Part shown: one piece after another, positions 1-10,613 of the stretch
Numbering within the stretch: the stretch's first letter is position 1
Layout of the letters: every line of letters begins with the position of its first letter
Assembly (NCBI GenBank): GCA_947683425.1
Contig: CANTUQ010000109.1
Location: forward strand, 278,501-342,500
DNA length: 64,000 nucleotides
Reading direction: 5' to 3'
From: Excoecaria cochinchinensis
Taxonomy: Eukaryota > Streptophyta > Magnoliopsida > Malpighiales > Euphorbiaceae
Made by a program: the position numbers and the translations under genes
The notes under the pieces: model-generated
The model's input: only the letters and a program-made list of their open reading frames with translations
What the model was told of the DNA's origin: nothing
The model's database searches: none

Positions 1-467
1 TTATGTCACACGACATCTCAAGTCATAGATTTGAGATGTATTACTGCCATCAAAATAAGCAGTAGCAGTAGAATCCCAAAATAATTTTGCTGTAGGAAAG
101 CGAATAAAGTTACTAATCAATGTTGGTTCTAAGGAGTTAATCAGCTATCCTTTGACAATAGCGTTATCTATATGCCATTTTCGGAAAGAAGGATCATTCA
201 AGGTGGTTGAGGAATATCTCCATTGATATACCCTATGTTGTCTTTACATGAAATGTATAATTCGACCACTAGAGACCAAAGTGCATAGTTGGAGCCATTT
301 AATTTGACACCAATCGGGGCAATAGAGGGTTCCATGGTTGAAATCTGGGCTCTTGTGAGTACATCTGTCATTTTGGTAGTGAATTTAGATAAAATATCAG
401 ATTGTGAGGTATCATCTTCTTCCTTGCCTTCACGAGAAGGATTGGTAATTGTTGTATTATCCCCCAT
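1..467 (-). pseudogene. Ty1/copia gag, N-terminal part, degenerate
   Basis: Minus-strand reading from the ATG at 467 gives an 89-residue start of a copia capsid protein. It contains the family motif KLNGSNYALWSLVVELYIS, then GDIPQPP and a stop near 198. The homology continues to position 1 in a shifted frame (a stretch resembling FRKWHIDNAIVKG), so a frameshift and stops are present. The start lies about 80 bases downstream (on the minus strand) of a primer-binding site at 547-558, the expected distance for a copia leader. Pol would lie beyond the left edge. What is seen is gag only; the element is judged dead because of the broken frame. Confidence 0.8.
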
Positions 468-546
468 TTTTGCCTTTAAGAAGAGAAGGGTGAGATTTTA
501 CAAGGTTAGAGATTTATGACAGTAGAATAACAGGTTTTATAACCAT

Positions 547-768
547 GCTCTAATACCATATCAAACAATCTCTATATATTTTCATTATTCTATTACTCTA
601 TGGTTCAGTTCAAGAATGTAAAATATAGGAAAGAAAAATAAACTATATATGTCTATATAAATTTAAAGGCTAGAAATATAGAAATATGTACAACTATTGA
701 AGGAAAATATCTCCTAATTAAAGATATCCTATACAATATCAAATCTTTCCCTGATTTCTCTCTAAACA
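547..768 (-). repeat. Copia LTR (559-768) with primer-binding site (547-558)
   Basis: On the minus strand 547-558 reads TGGTATTAGAGC, one base from the usual initiator-Met tRNA site TGGTATCAGAGC. The LTR lies immediately upstream of it on that strand, from 768 (minus-strand TGTTTAGAGAGAAATC) down to 559, about 210 bp. The inner LTR end has decayed from CA to TA on the minus strand. This is the 5' LTR of the copia element whose gag is at 1-467. Confidence 0.72.
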
Positions 769-895
769 ATAGCTCACGCCAACACATCATTGGTTTGGCC
801 AAATTTAATTTCATCATTTTAAATGTGAAAGAGATTAATTTTAATTATTTAACTTTATTCTATTTTCTTTGTAGCATTTAAACAACATAAATGAT
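769..895. repeat. Host-like segment, copy A, left part
   Basis: About 100 bp from 799 match 45706-45791 plus 46489-46515 closely, including a single ATTTAAAC at 876-883. Copy A continues at 13433-13789 after the gypsy insertion. No coding capacity seen. The segment is the pre-insertion (empty) form of the hAT site in copy B. Confidence 0.7.
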
Positions 896-912
896 TGATA
901 AATACTTTTTTG

Positions 913-1388
913 TGAGCTTTATTACTGATCAACTCTCAGCTAAGGCTAAAAACAAGCCAGAGCTCAAGATGTGACACATGGCAGGCGTCTAGCCAAGTAA
1001 CCATTATCATGGAAGCTATTTAATCGGACTGACAGGGTACATCTCCTATCAAAGTCCATTGATACACTGCAATGCCCATGTCTCCTGCAAGCTCCTTGTC
1101 ACATCACTGCTCATCTACTTTGACACTTGAGCTGACCTATACTTGGTACTCAAGTGACTACTCACATCCACCATAAATAGCCCAAGACACTATAGAACTA
1201 GGTATTTAGCGTTTAAAACTCTCTTTGTATTCTCTTTTAATGCCTTACTAACTTGAGTTTCAAAGTGCTTACACTTTGTTCGACTGAGCTTGTCTTATTG
1301 TAGCTTATATAGCCTTGCTGATCCAATCGAATCATTCAAAACTCCCATCCGGCCACATTACATTTTTGATATTCCTGGATCTATCATT
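913..1388 (+). repeat. 5' LTR of gypsy element 1
   Basis: About 476 bp aligning over its length to 12958-13432, both ending GATCTATCA. A TATA-like ATAAATAGCCC occurs at about 1172 and its partner at about 13229. The primer-binding site should follow directly: the present TTTGATGCTTTTATTGA is a decayed form of the TTTGGTGCTTTCNTTGAGA motif seen next to the TRIM LTR at 18336-18352. The 5' edge may instead be at 896 (TGATAA). Confidence 0.72.
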
Positions 1389-1609
1389 TGATGCTTTTAT
1401 TGAAAAATCTTAAAAATTTTACCAAGACAATCTAAGCACTTTAAAATAGAGGGAAATAGTTAATCTAATGATGATAAAAATGAACAAGATCTATTGTTTG
1501 AAGGGAAAAATCTTGTGGATCCCTCACTCATAACAATTTTCTACCTCCATTTAATGAGTAGTTCTTGGGAGAGCAAGACAATAATACAATCACCATGAAG
1601 GATCTAAAA

Positions 1610-2355
1610 GTGATCCTAGGAGATTTTAGCAGAAGCATAATACAATCCATTTGAATGGGCAAGCAACCTCAGACCTCAATGAGGGACTTTGAGGTTGACA
1701 GTGAAAGAAGAGAAGAAAAAAAATAAAGGAATCATGATATGAGACCTAAAAGATGGAGATAGATATGGTACTCATTCAGATGTGCGTAAGCTAGGCAGAA
1801 AGGATAAAAGCAAAGAGAAAATGTTCTCCACATGTAGGAGTCACGCCTTCAATGCATATGATCCAACCTATACTCCAAGGCAATCACAGTCACCTTTGGT
1901 TTCTGTAGGAGATGACTTCTCATTTATGTGCATGCCAAAGAGAAGGTTTTCGAGAAAGGTTGGAGAAGGAAATGAAGACCTAGTGGCAGATAAAAATGAG
2001 AAATGGTTCCTATAATAAATAAAGATGTTTGGACTCAGCCACCTTAAAAAGCCCTTGTTCAATAATAAAACCATCTCCATCCTTTTGTCAAGAGATCAGA
2101 GAAGATGAACTACTAAATAGGTTCAAAAAGATAAAAATGCCCAAATACACGGGCAAGTTTGACCCAAAATTCCATATTTTAGAACATCTGATGTAGATCC
2201 ATATGTATTCTTATGATGATTGAGTATTCTGCAGAGTTTTCCCTATAACCTTGGTTGGTAATGCTTTAGATTGGTTTCATGACCTCCCTCAGGAATCAAT
2301 CACCTCATTCAAGAAAATTCATGATCTTTTCACGATGAGGTTTATTGTTCAAAAT
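1610..2355 (+). pseudogene. gypsy gag, first (duplicate) copy
   Basis: This stretch matches 2939-3690 almost throughout: a shared start ATCCTAGGAGATTTTAGC, then AAAAAGCCCTTGTTC, then the conserved gag core around 2213-2345 (reads like VGNALDWFHDLPQESITSF). Several stops and frameshifts interrupt it. It ends abruptly about 50 bases before an inverted leader/LTR piece, so it is a partial duplicate rather than the main gag. Confidence 0.7.
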
Positions 2356-2399
2356 TCCTTCATGGTGATTGCAGTATTGTCTAGCTTTGCTAAGAATGC

Positions 2400-2930
2400 C
2401 TCATTGAATACAGGTCGAGGATTGTTATGAGCGAGGGATCCATGGGGTTCTTACCTTCCAACAATGGATCTTGTTCTTATTTTATCATTATTAGATTGAC
2501 TGTTTCCCTCTATTTTAAAGTTCTTGGATTGTCTTGTTAAACTTTCCATGGTCTCTCAATGAAAGTACCAAATGATAGATTCTGGAATATCAAAAATGTA
2601 ATGTGGCCAGATGGGAGTTCTGAATGAGCCGATTAGATTAGCAAGGCTGTATAAGCTATAATAAGACAAGCTCAATCGGACCAAATGCAAGCACTCTGAA
2701 GCTCGAGTTAGTAAGTCTTTGAGAAAGAATGTAGAGAGAGTTTCAAATATTTAATACCTAATTCTATAGTGTCTTAGGCTATTTATGGTAGATGTGAGAA
2801 GTCACTTAAGTACTAAGTGTAGGTCAGCTCAGGTGTTAAAGTAGGCTAGCAATAATGTGACAGAAGCAGGCAGGAGGCATGGGCATTACAGTGTATCAGT
2901 GGACTTTAACAGGGGATGTACCTTTAATTT
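2400..2930 (-). repeat. Inverted leader + partial LTR inside element 1
   Basis: The reverse complement of 2400-2930 aligns to about 1030-1570: first the leader with a better preserved primer site (minus strand TTTGGTACTTTCATTGAG near 2553-2574), then about 355 bp of LTR including the reversed TATA region near 2781. The LTR is cut at about 2930, losing its first 110-120 bp, and abuts the second gag copy directly. The two arms are separated by gag copy A (about 830 bp). Confidence 0.78.
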
Positions 2931-2934
2931 GAAA

Positions 2935-3960
2935 GTTATCCTAGGAGATTTTAGCAGAAGCATAATACAATTTGTCCAAATGGGCAAGCAACCTCAAACC
3001 TCAATGAGGCACTTTGAGGCTGATAGTGAAAGAAGAGAAGAAAAAGACAAAGAAATAAAGGAATCATAATACAAAATCTAAAAGATAGAGACAGATTTGG
3101 TACTCGTTTAGATATGTGTGAGTCAGGTAGAAAGCATAAAAGCAAGGAGAAAATATTCCCTACAAGTAGAAGCCACACCTTCAATGTATATGATCCAACC
3201 TATACTCCTAGGCAGTCATAGTCACCTTTGGTTTCTGTAGGAGATGACTTCTCATTTATCTGCTTGCCAAAGAGAAGGTTTTTGAGAAAGGTTAGAGAAA
3301 GAAATAAAGACCCAGTACCGGATAAAAATGAGAATTATTTCCTGTAACAAATAAAGATGTTTAGATTCGGGCACCCCAAAAAGCCCTTGTTCGATAATAA
3401 CACCATCTCCCTCCTTTTGTCAAGAGATCAGAGAAGCTAAACTACCAAGCATGTTCAAATAGATACAAATGCTCAGATACACGGGCAAGTTTGACCAAAA
3501 ATGCCATATTTCAGAATATCTGACTTAAATCCATATGTACGCTTATGATGATCGAGTATTTTATAGAGTTTTCCCTACAACCTTGGTTGGTAATACCCTA
3601 GATTGGTTCCATGACCTCCCTCAGGAATCAATTACCTCCTTCAAGCGAATTCGTGATCTTTTCATGATGAGTTTTATTGTTCAAATCAGGATGCCGAAGA
3701 CTGTTAATGATCAATGCAACCTAGTTCAAGGCCCCAATAAGAGCCTTAGAGACTATATTAATAGGTTCTAAATATTGGCATCAGATATCATGAATTTTCA
3801 CCTTTAAGTAGCATTAGACGACCTTATTTGAGTCCATCACAACATAACCACTAATGGACTTCACCGATTTGATAGATAGGGCCAATGAATACATTCAATT
3901 AGATGATGCCCTCAGAGTTGGAAGAATGTCCAGTATGGAAGATAAATAGTAACATCTGGT
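2935..3960 (+). pseudogene. gypsy gag, main copy
   Basis: A 78-residue open piece at 3535-3771 carries the Retrotrans_gag core: TLVGNTLDWFHDLPQESITS, then the (S)LRDYINRF end typical of Tat-lineage gag. Flanking homology continues in other frames to about 3960. Several stops make it non-functional. It is followed in order by protease, RT and integrase remnants. Confidence 0.75.
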
Positions 3961-4559
3961 CAGATGGGTAGAAGAAAGAACGAAGAGCTCTTAGGTAAGC
4001 AAAAAGAAGTTGAGCAAGCAAGGTTTGAATGCCATGCTAATAATCAGCCTAGAACCTATACCCTGGTTAACTCCAACCCTACAAACTTCTTGATGTGGAG
4101 AAGCATAACAAAGTCAGTTGGCCAAAGAAAATGTCTAATTGGACATATGCCAAAAGAGACAAGAGCAATTATTGCGAATTCCACAAAGAAATTGGTAGCT
4201 CAATAAATGAATGCAACTCATTAAAGGAGAAAATAGAAAGACTTTTGTAAAAAAAGTTTCTGAAGAGATTTATAGGGCTTACACAGAGAAGTCCTTGTAA
4301 GCCCCCCACTAAAAAAAAGACTGATTGGATTTCAATAATGATAAGGGGTGGTGAAAGCCAATAGATGTTGAGCATCAAAGGCAGAGAGCTAAGGATTAAC
4401 ATGATTACTGGGGGATCATCGTATAGAGAATTTTTCTCTTAGAGAAAGAAGGGCAAGGACATATACTTCTAAGCCAAATTTGAGAAACTACCACCTGTCT
4501 CGATATCCATCAAAGATGTAGGCTATCTAAAATTTCCACATGAAGATGCCTTAGTTGTC
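3961..4559 (+). pseudogene. gag C-terminal / linker region, decayed
   Basis: An 80-residue open stretch from 3964 is rich in Lys/Glu/Arg and followed by reading like CEFHKEIGSSINECNSLKEK around 4170-4225, reminiscent of the zinc-knuckle-like CxxH...C region and spacer of gypsy gag (compare CAFHQHTGHMTDRC in the intact gag at 34295-35770). Frames are broken. Assignment rests on position between gag core and protease. Confidence 0.5.
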
Positions 4560-4853
4560 TAAGGAACAATCAATAATTTTTTAGTAAAGAAAATCATGGT
4601 CGATATTGGAAGCACAGTGAATGTCCTCACCCTAGAAGTTTACAAGAAGATGGGTTTGTCAATCAAAGAGCTAAAGCCAAACATCACCCCACTGATCGGG
4701 CTTAGCAATGTAACTGTTTTAGTGGTAGGATGGGTAGATCTCTTTATAGAGCTCAGAGATGAAGTAATGACCCACACTTGCAAAATAATGCTTATAGTGA
4801 TAGACATAGCCTTTGTATATAATGTAATTTTTAAGAGGCCGCTGTTCTTCTAG
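4560..4853 (+). pseudogene. gypsy aspartic protease remnant
   Basis: An 85-residue open stretch (4596-4853) begins MVDIGSTVNVLTLEVYKKMG, matching the active-site region of plant gypsy proteases (D-x-G-S, here preserved as DIGS), followed by a hydrophobic second half ending near a stop at 4851. The spacing before RT (about 240 bp) is normal. No full gag-pol frame is kept. Confidence 0.72.
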
Positions 4854-5059
4854 AGTGGAGTGGGGACAAGTATTAGGTAAGTGGTCATAAAGGTGCCCAC
4901 AGAGGTAGAAGAGGCTACCGTAAGTGGGAACCAAAAAGATCTCTTGGAAAGCCTATATCTTTATGATAAAGTAAGGGAAGCAGGTTCATATGGTAGAGCC
5001 TAGCCTTAAAAAAAAGGAAGAAAAGGCTAAAAAGTATAAAATAAACCTATAAGCCGAGC

Positions 5060-6040
5060 CAGTCAAGGGGAAAAGAAGTCCTAATCGAGTCGAGAATGGC
5101 CGAGGAGGTGAAAGAGGAAGTCCTGCAATTACTAATGATCAATCATACCTCTTTTACATGGAAGTTGGAAGATATCCCTAGTATTGACCTAAAGGTTATC
5201 ACTCACAAGCTAAATGCCGATCCAAACCACCCTTCTATTAAGCAAAAGCTGAGAATGGATGCACTTCATAAAAAAAAGTTCATTTTCAAAGGAGGTTGAT
5301 AGACTTCTTAAAGCTGGAATTATCCAAGAAGTCGATTATCTCGATTGACTTTCCAATGTGGTCCTATTCAAGAAAAAAAATAAGAAGCTTAAATTGTGCA
5401 TTGATTTCATTGATCTTAATAAAGCTTGCCCTAAAAGACAGCTGCCCGCTCCTGAGTATTGACCAAATCATAGACAATGTGGCTTGCCACATGATCTAGT
5501 CTGTGCTTGATGCTTATGCTGGCTAGCATAAGGTTTTGATGTAGGTAATAGATCAAGAAAAGATGAGTTTCATCACAGACGATAGAACTTTTTGCTATAA
5601 GGCAATGTTGTTAGATCTAAAGAATGCTAAGGCAATATGCTAGTGGCTGATGAATAATATTTTCAAGGATCAGATCGGAAATAATGTAAAAGTACATATT
5701 AACAGGATGATGGTGAAGAGTAAAAGCCAAGAGGAACATGCTGTTGATCTAATCAAAGTTTTTAACACTTTGAACAAGTTTTAGATGAAGTTAAACTCGA
5801 AAAAATGTGTCTTCAAAGTGCCATCAGGCAAATTTTTGGGCTTCATGATTTCCCATAGAGAAATCGAATCCCACCTAAAAAAAATAAAGGCAATTTTAGA
5901 TATGTAGCCCCAAATTTGTGTTAAAGACATTCAGAAATTAAATGGGAGAATCACATCCTTGGGTAGATTTATGTCTTCCTCAATAAAATACTGCACACCT
6001 TTCTTTAAAAAGTCGAGAAAGAACGATGTGCATTGGCAGC
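5060..6040 (+). pseudogene. gypsy reverse transcriptase, catalytically dead
   Basis: Homology runs through several frames: a start near 5096 (MAEEVKEEVLQLLMINH), fingers region near 5220-5340, then 5550-6010 with MSFITDDRTF, KAMLLDLKNAKAIC and GRITSLGRFMSSS. Where the family has the YVDD catalytic motif before MLVKSK, this copy reads VHINRMMVKSK, so both catalytic aspartates are gone. Stops occur throughout. The segment ends at KNDVHWQP and joins integrase within about 60 bases, so the RNase H and the N-terminal zinc-binding part of integrase are deleted. Confidence 0.8.
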
Positions 6041-6084
6041 CAGCAGCCAATTAGCAATCAGTCGGTGTCTCTTAGTCATTTGAT

Positions 6085-6915
6085 CATTGTGGATTGGATA
6101 TATTAGGTCTTTTTACCCAAGGAAAATGACAAATGAAATTCCTTATAGTAGCTACTGACTACTTCTTAAAGTGGATTAAAGCTAAACCATTTGCCATAAT
6201 CACTGTTGAGAAGATTATAAACTTCACATGAAAAGAAATTATTTGTAAGTATGGTCTACTAAAAGTTTTATAATGGACAATGGCAGGCAATTTGATACTT
6301 CAACATTTAGAACTTTCTACTCCGATCTAAATATCGACCTTAGATTTGCCTCAATTACCCATTCATAAAGCAATAGGATGACTGAAGTCTCTAATTGAAT
6401 AATCCTATAAGGGTTAAAAAAGGGAAAGCAAAGGGTAACAGGATAGAAGAACTACAATGTATTTCCTAGTCTTACAAGACCTCGCTTAAAGCTGGGACTT
6501 TACAAACTCCATTTTTATTGGTATGAAGATCAGAAGCAGTAATACGAGTGGAGATTGTAGTTTGTTCTTATCGACTAACATTCAACTCCGATCAAACAAC
6601 GAGCTGGAAAGAAGACAAGATTTGAATTTAATCAAAGAAAGAAGGGAAGATGCCCATACAAGGATAACAACTTATAAGCAGAGTGTCGCTAAATACCATA
6701 ACAATAAGGTAAAATCAAGAACCTTCAAAGTAGGGATATAGTCCTAAAAAAGGCCCAAATCAGCTCTAAAAATGCCGGAGTTGGAAGCTCATGCCCAATT
6801 GGGAAAGACCTTACGATGTCTCCAAGGTCCTTAGCATAAGTACTTATAAACTAAGAATCTTAGATAGTTCGGACATCCCAAGATCATGGAATGTTGATAT
6901 ACTTAAAAAGTACCT
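6085..6915 (+). pseudogene. gypsy integrase remnant
   Basis: Core sequence resembling MKFLIVATDYFLKWIKAKPF begins near 6130, followed by a region with KYGLLKVL and the first DDE-domain half. The C-terminal part at 6600-6740 (RRQDLNLIKERREDAHTRIT, then YHNNKVKSRTFKVG) matches the same region of element 2 at 61621-62115. Multiple frameshifts. The end near 6915 fits the C-terminal tail of Tat integrases (LRILD.....WN...LKKY). Confidence 0.78.
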
Positions 6916-7299
6916 AATGCAACATTGTATTCCGATCAACATTAATTGTTGAATATATAAGTTTTTGATTTCTCCCAAGTTATTGCAAGATAAATTTGAT
7001 ATGATTATTTGCTTTACGTTAGGTTTGTTCTTAAGTTAATTTGCAAAATTATTATATTGCTTATTGATCTTAAGTACAATAGTGGAAAATTTTCTAAGTC
7101 TTTAAAGATAAGTGAAATTTGAAGTCTTGATGTTCATTTGTGGAATGTTAGTTCGTTTGCATTATTATTGCAAAGCAATAAGTAAAAAAGGAATAAAACT
7201 AAAGATTAGAATTGAGAGAAAAACTTCATTACATTAATTTAAATATTAAGTATAAAAAGTTGAAATTTACAATTCAAAAGAAAAACCCTATTCTAATCA
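6916..7299. other. Spacer between integrase and antisense ORF
   Basis: AT-rich, no coding signal on either strand. Its position corresponds to the noncoding gap at 60876-61620 in element 2, which separates the antisense ORF end from the integrase end. Confidence 0.5.
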
Positions 7300-7467
7300 C
7301 TTATATCTACATCTTTTCCTTTCTCAAGGGCATTATTGGTCGGAGGCTTATAGTCCCTTCCTTCGGGAGGAACATCAAGCAAGGTGGTCGGATTGGCCAT
7401 CGAACTGAAGTCAGCTCCAGGAAAATATCTTTCACACTCGATTATAATACGAGATAAAATGATAGCT
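7300..7467 (-). pseudogene. Antisense ORF of gypsy element 1, C-terminal part
   Basis: Minus-strand reading from 7467 gives ILSRIIIECERYFPGADFSS and continues MANPTTLLDVPPEGRDY. It lines up with LLSRLIYEAGRRFPGANLDW of the plus-strand antisense ORF of element 2 near 60430-60490. It was contiguous with the coiled-coil part at 10614 onward before the solo LTR inserted; the 5-bp TCTAG at 7467-7471 repeats at 10609-10613. Confidence 0.75.
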
Positions 7468-7471
7468 CTAG

Positions 7472-9360
7472 TGTGACGCGCGCCGAACCTCGTAGCCTCC
7501 CGAAAGCCCGCCTTAGGGCGATCAGGAGAGGTTCATAAAACTCGTAAGGTATTTACAAGCTGCGTCTATATTGGGCAACAAGGAGATTTCATGGAGTCGC
7601 CACCCAATAGAACATTGGGAAAGTTTCTCTCGCCTCGGAGAGTCTAAGACTGCGCTTAGTATCCATTTTGGGCCAGCCAGAGGGGTCTTGGAAGGTAAAC
7701 CTCTCGCCCTAAGGAGCATAGGATTAACGTCAAGTTTCGTAACACAAGAGGTGTCTTGGAGGGTAAACTTCTCACCTCTTTGAGCCCAAAGACCAGAGAA
7801 AGTTCGGGACTCCCCATTTATTCATACCTTGGTTAAGTTTATAATCGAGTTTTGAATTTAGTATTTCATGCATTTTCTCATTCAATTTTAATGCAATTTA
7901 ATTAAACGCATATCAATCATATAATAAAAGCAATAAATAAAGTAAACGAAAACAAAATAAATTACAACAAAACTAGGGGCGGAATACAACCCCCATTTGT
8001 AAATAAAATGCAAATCATACATAAATCGGGCTATTTATTAAAAATGAGAACATTGGTCATCTCATGCATAATTTTAAGAAAACAATTTTAAAGTGATAAT
8101 TTACTTTAGATAAAAAATCTAGGACATTGGTCCCATTTTTATTAAATAAAGCCCAATTTAGTTTAATAGAAATATTTTTGTGATTTTTTAATTAACGTGC
8201 ATGAAAATAAATTTACTATTACAAATTACATAACAATAAATTAAACCAAAATAATAAAAAAGCAACAAAAATAATAAACGACTCCCAAGTGGATCTTCAA
8301 ATCTTCATGGGTTCCCACTTGACAAAAACTCACATATGAAAAATAAGTATTGAAAAATGAAAATAAAAAAACAAATAAAAATGAAGTTAGTATAAAAATA
8401 ATTAAACATATAACTTGAAAACAAATAAATTAAGGCAATCAAAATTGCATCATGTATGACAAGCCAATTAAAATGACATAATAAAAATATGCAATCTAAT
8501 TAATTAACAATTCAACATGCATAAAAGAAATAACATGATAATAATAAAATTCAACATGCAAAAACAAGCATAAAATAATGATGATAGAATTTAACATGCA
8601 TAAAGACATAAAATAACAATAATATCCAATCATGCATAAAAGGTATAATACATATAAAATTCAGCATGCATAAAATATATTAACAATATTGATAAAAGCC
8701 AACATGCATAAGCAAATATAAAATAATAATTATAAAACTCAACATGCAAAAAACATGAATAGAAAATACAAACATAAAATTCAGCATGTGTAAAAACATA
8801 AAAATAATAATGATGATGACAACAATAATAAATTATAAAAATAAACAAAGCTAATAAAAATAATAATGATGATAGTAACAATAATAAATTATAAAAATAA
8901 ACAAAGCTAATAAAAATAATAATGATGATAGTAACAATAATAAATTATAAAAATAAACAAAGCTAATAATGATAATAATGATGATAGTAATGACAAATAA
9001 TAATGATAGCACTAATCACAAAAATAATAACAAATAATAATAATGATGATAATAATATCAAAGAATATGAACAATCCAATTAAATGTGGAAGAATAAAAA
9101 TAATAATAATAATAATAATAATAAAATAATGATGGTAATAATAATAGTAAATTATAATAATAATGGTAATAATAATAATACTAATGATAATAATAATATA
9201 TGAACAAACATAATGACAAGAATATGAATAATCAAATATAATAATAAATAATAATAATAATAATAACAATAACAATAATAATAACATCAAAGAAGATGGA
9301 CAATCATATAAACATGCATGATAATAATATCAATAATAATATGGACAATCACATAAGCAC

Positions 9361-9421
<61 letters not shown>

Positions 9422-10608
9422 AATATGAACAATTCAATTAAATATGGAAGAATAAAATGAAAATAAGATAAGCCAATTGCTAAAACATATTAAATGATGA
9501 TATTAATAATATATGTGAACAAAAATGATGACAATAATATGAACATGAACAATTAAATAAGAAATAAGAACAAGAAATAATAGTATGAACAATTAAATGA
9601 AAAAAAAAGAAATATGAACAATTAAATAATGGATCTAAAAGAATTTACATGATAATTAATTAAATAAAAACAAAAGAATAAGAAAAGAATAAAATGATAG
9701 AACTAAAAGAATTTACATGTTAATTAATTAAATAAAAACAAAAAAAATGAAATTAAAATTAAATTAATAAATTGAGCCAAGAATAATTACCCTCAAATTT
9801 ATCTTGAAGAGATGAAGGTAGATGATCCAATTCCTTGTCTTAATTTGAAGAATATGATTAGAAAAATAATATATTGAAAGATGAATTTTACTCAAGAACA
9901 AACAATTAATTTGTTTGTCTCAAAGTAGAAAATTGTTTGATTGAAAATAAGAAAATTCTCAAGAACAAAAATAGTTATTTTTTGCCTTAAGAATTGCTGG
10001 AAATTTCTTTAGAAATTAAGAGAATTTGTTCTTGAAAGAAGAAAGAAGAAGAAAAATCTTTTCTAAAGAAAATTCCCCCCTAATTCCCACTAAAAAACTC
10101 TTTTTATTCCCCTTAAAATTCAGATTTTCTAATTAAGAAATTAAATTAATATAATTCCCATAATTACAAAAAAACCACTGAATTTATTGGGTTGGAAGAT
10201 AGAAGGCTTTTTGAATTAAATTTTGCAAAAAAAATGAGTTAAAAAGCATTTAAAATGAAGAATTTATGGCAAAAAAGGCCAAAATAGGCAAAACGGACGA
10301 ACAGGGGCACGGAGGGGCAGCGACCGACGGCCTGCCCGTGCGAAGGCGCGACCGACGGGCAGACCGTCCCTCGCGCGGAAATTTTTTTTTTTTAAATATT
10401 ATAATTTAAAAACTCACTTTTTTCATCACAAAATAAATTTTAAAATACTTTAAAAATATTTTTGAAATACATTTTTATTTAATTTTAAAACAACAAATCG
10501 ACTAGGAAATCGTCACTTCCAACCTCATTCTTTTTGCCTATAAATCGGCATACTTAATTTCATCATTGGATAATCCTGATCAAGGCTACTCGGGACCCGG
10601 TGTCTACA
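7472..10608 (-). mobile_element. Solo LTR, 3137 bp, TSD TCTAG
   Basis: The plus strand runs from TGTGACGCGCG at 7472 to GGTGTCTACA at 10608, flanked by TCTAG on both sides (7467-7471, 10609-10613). On the minus strand it begins TGTAGACACCGGGTCCCGAG and ends CGCGCGTCACA, the same termini as the LTRs of the gag-only element at 31075-41434. Shared inner blocks include TAGAACATTGGGAAAGTTTC. No internal domain and only one LTR, so it is the product of LTR-LTR recombination. It is about 1 kb longer than the relative, mostly AT-rich and AAT-repeat sequence. A short GC-rich patch is at about 10290-10380. Confidence 0.93.
8800..9420. repeat. AAT/ATG-rich simple repeats
   Basis: Imperfect AATAATGATGAT tracts with a near-perfect (AAT)n run of about 55 bp near 9365-9418. 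Three roughly 60-bp direct repeats containing AAATAAACAAAGCTAATA lie at 8830-8970. All are inside the solo LTR. Open frames here are low-complexity and not genes. Confidence 0.85.
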
Positions 10609-10613
10609 TCTAG

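Noticed and set aside
9012..9290. Ile/Leu/Tyr-rich minus-strand frame
   Set aside because: AAT microsatellite read as codons.
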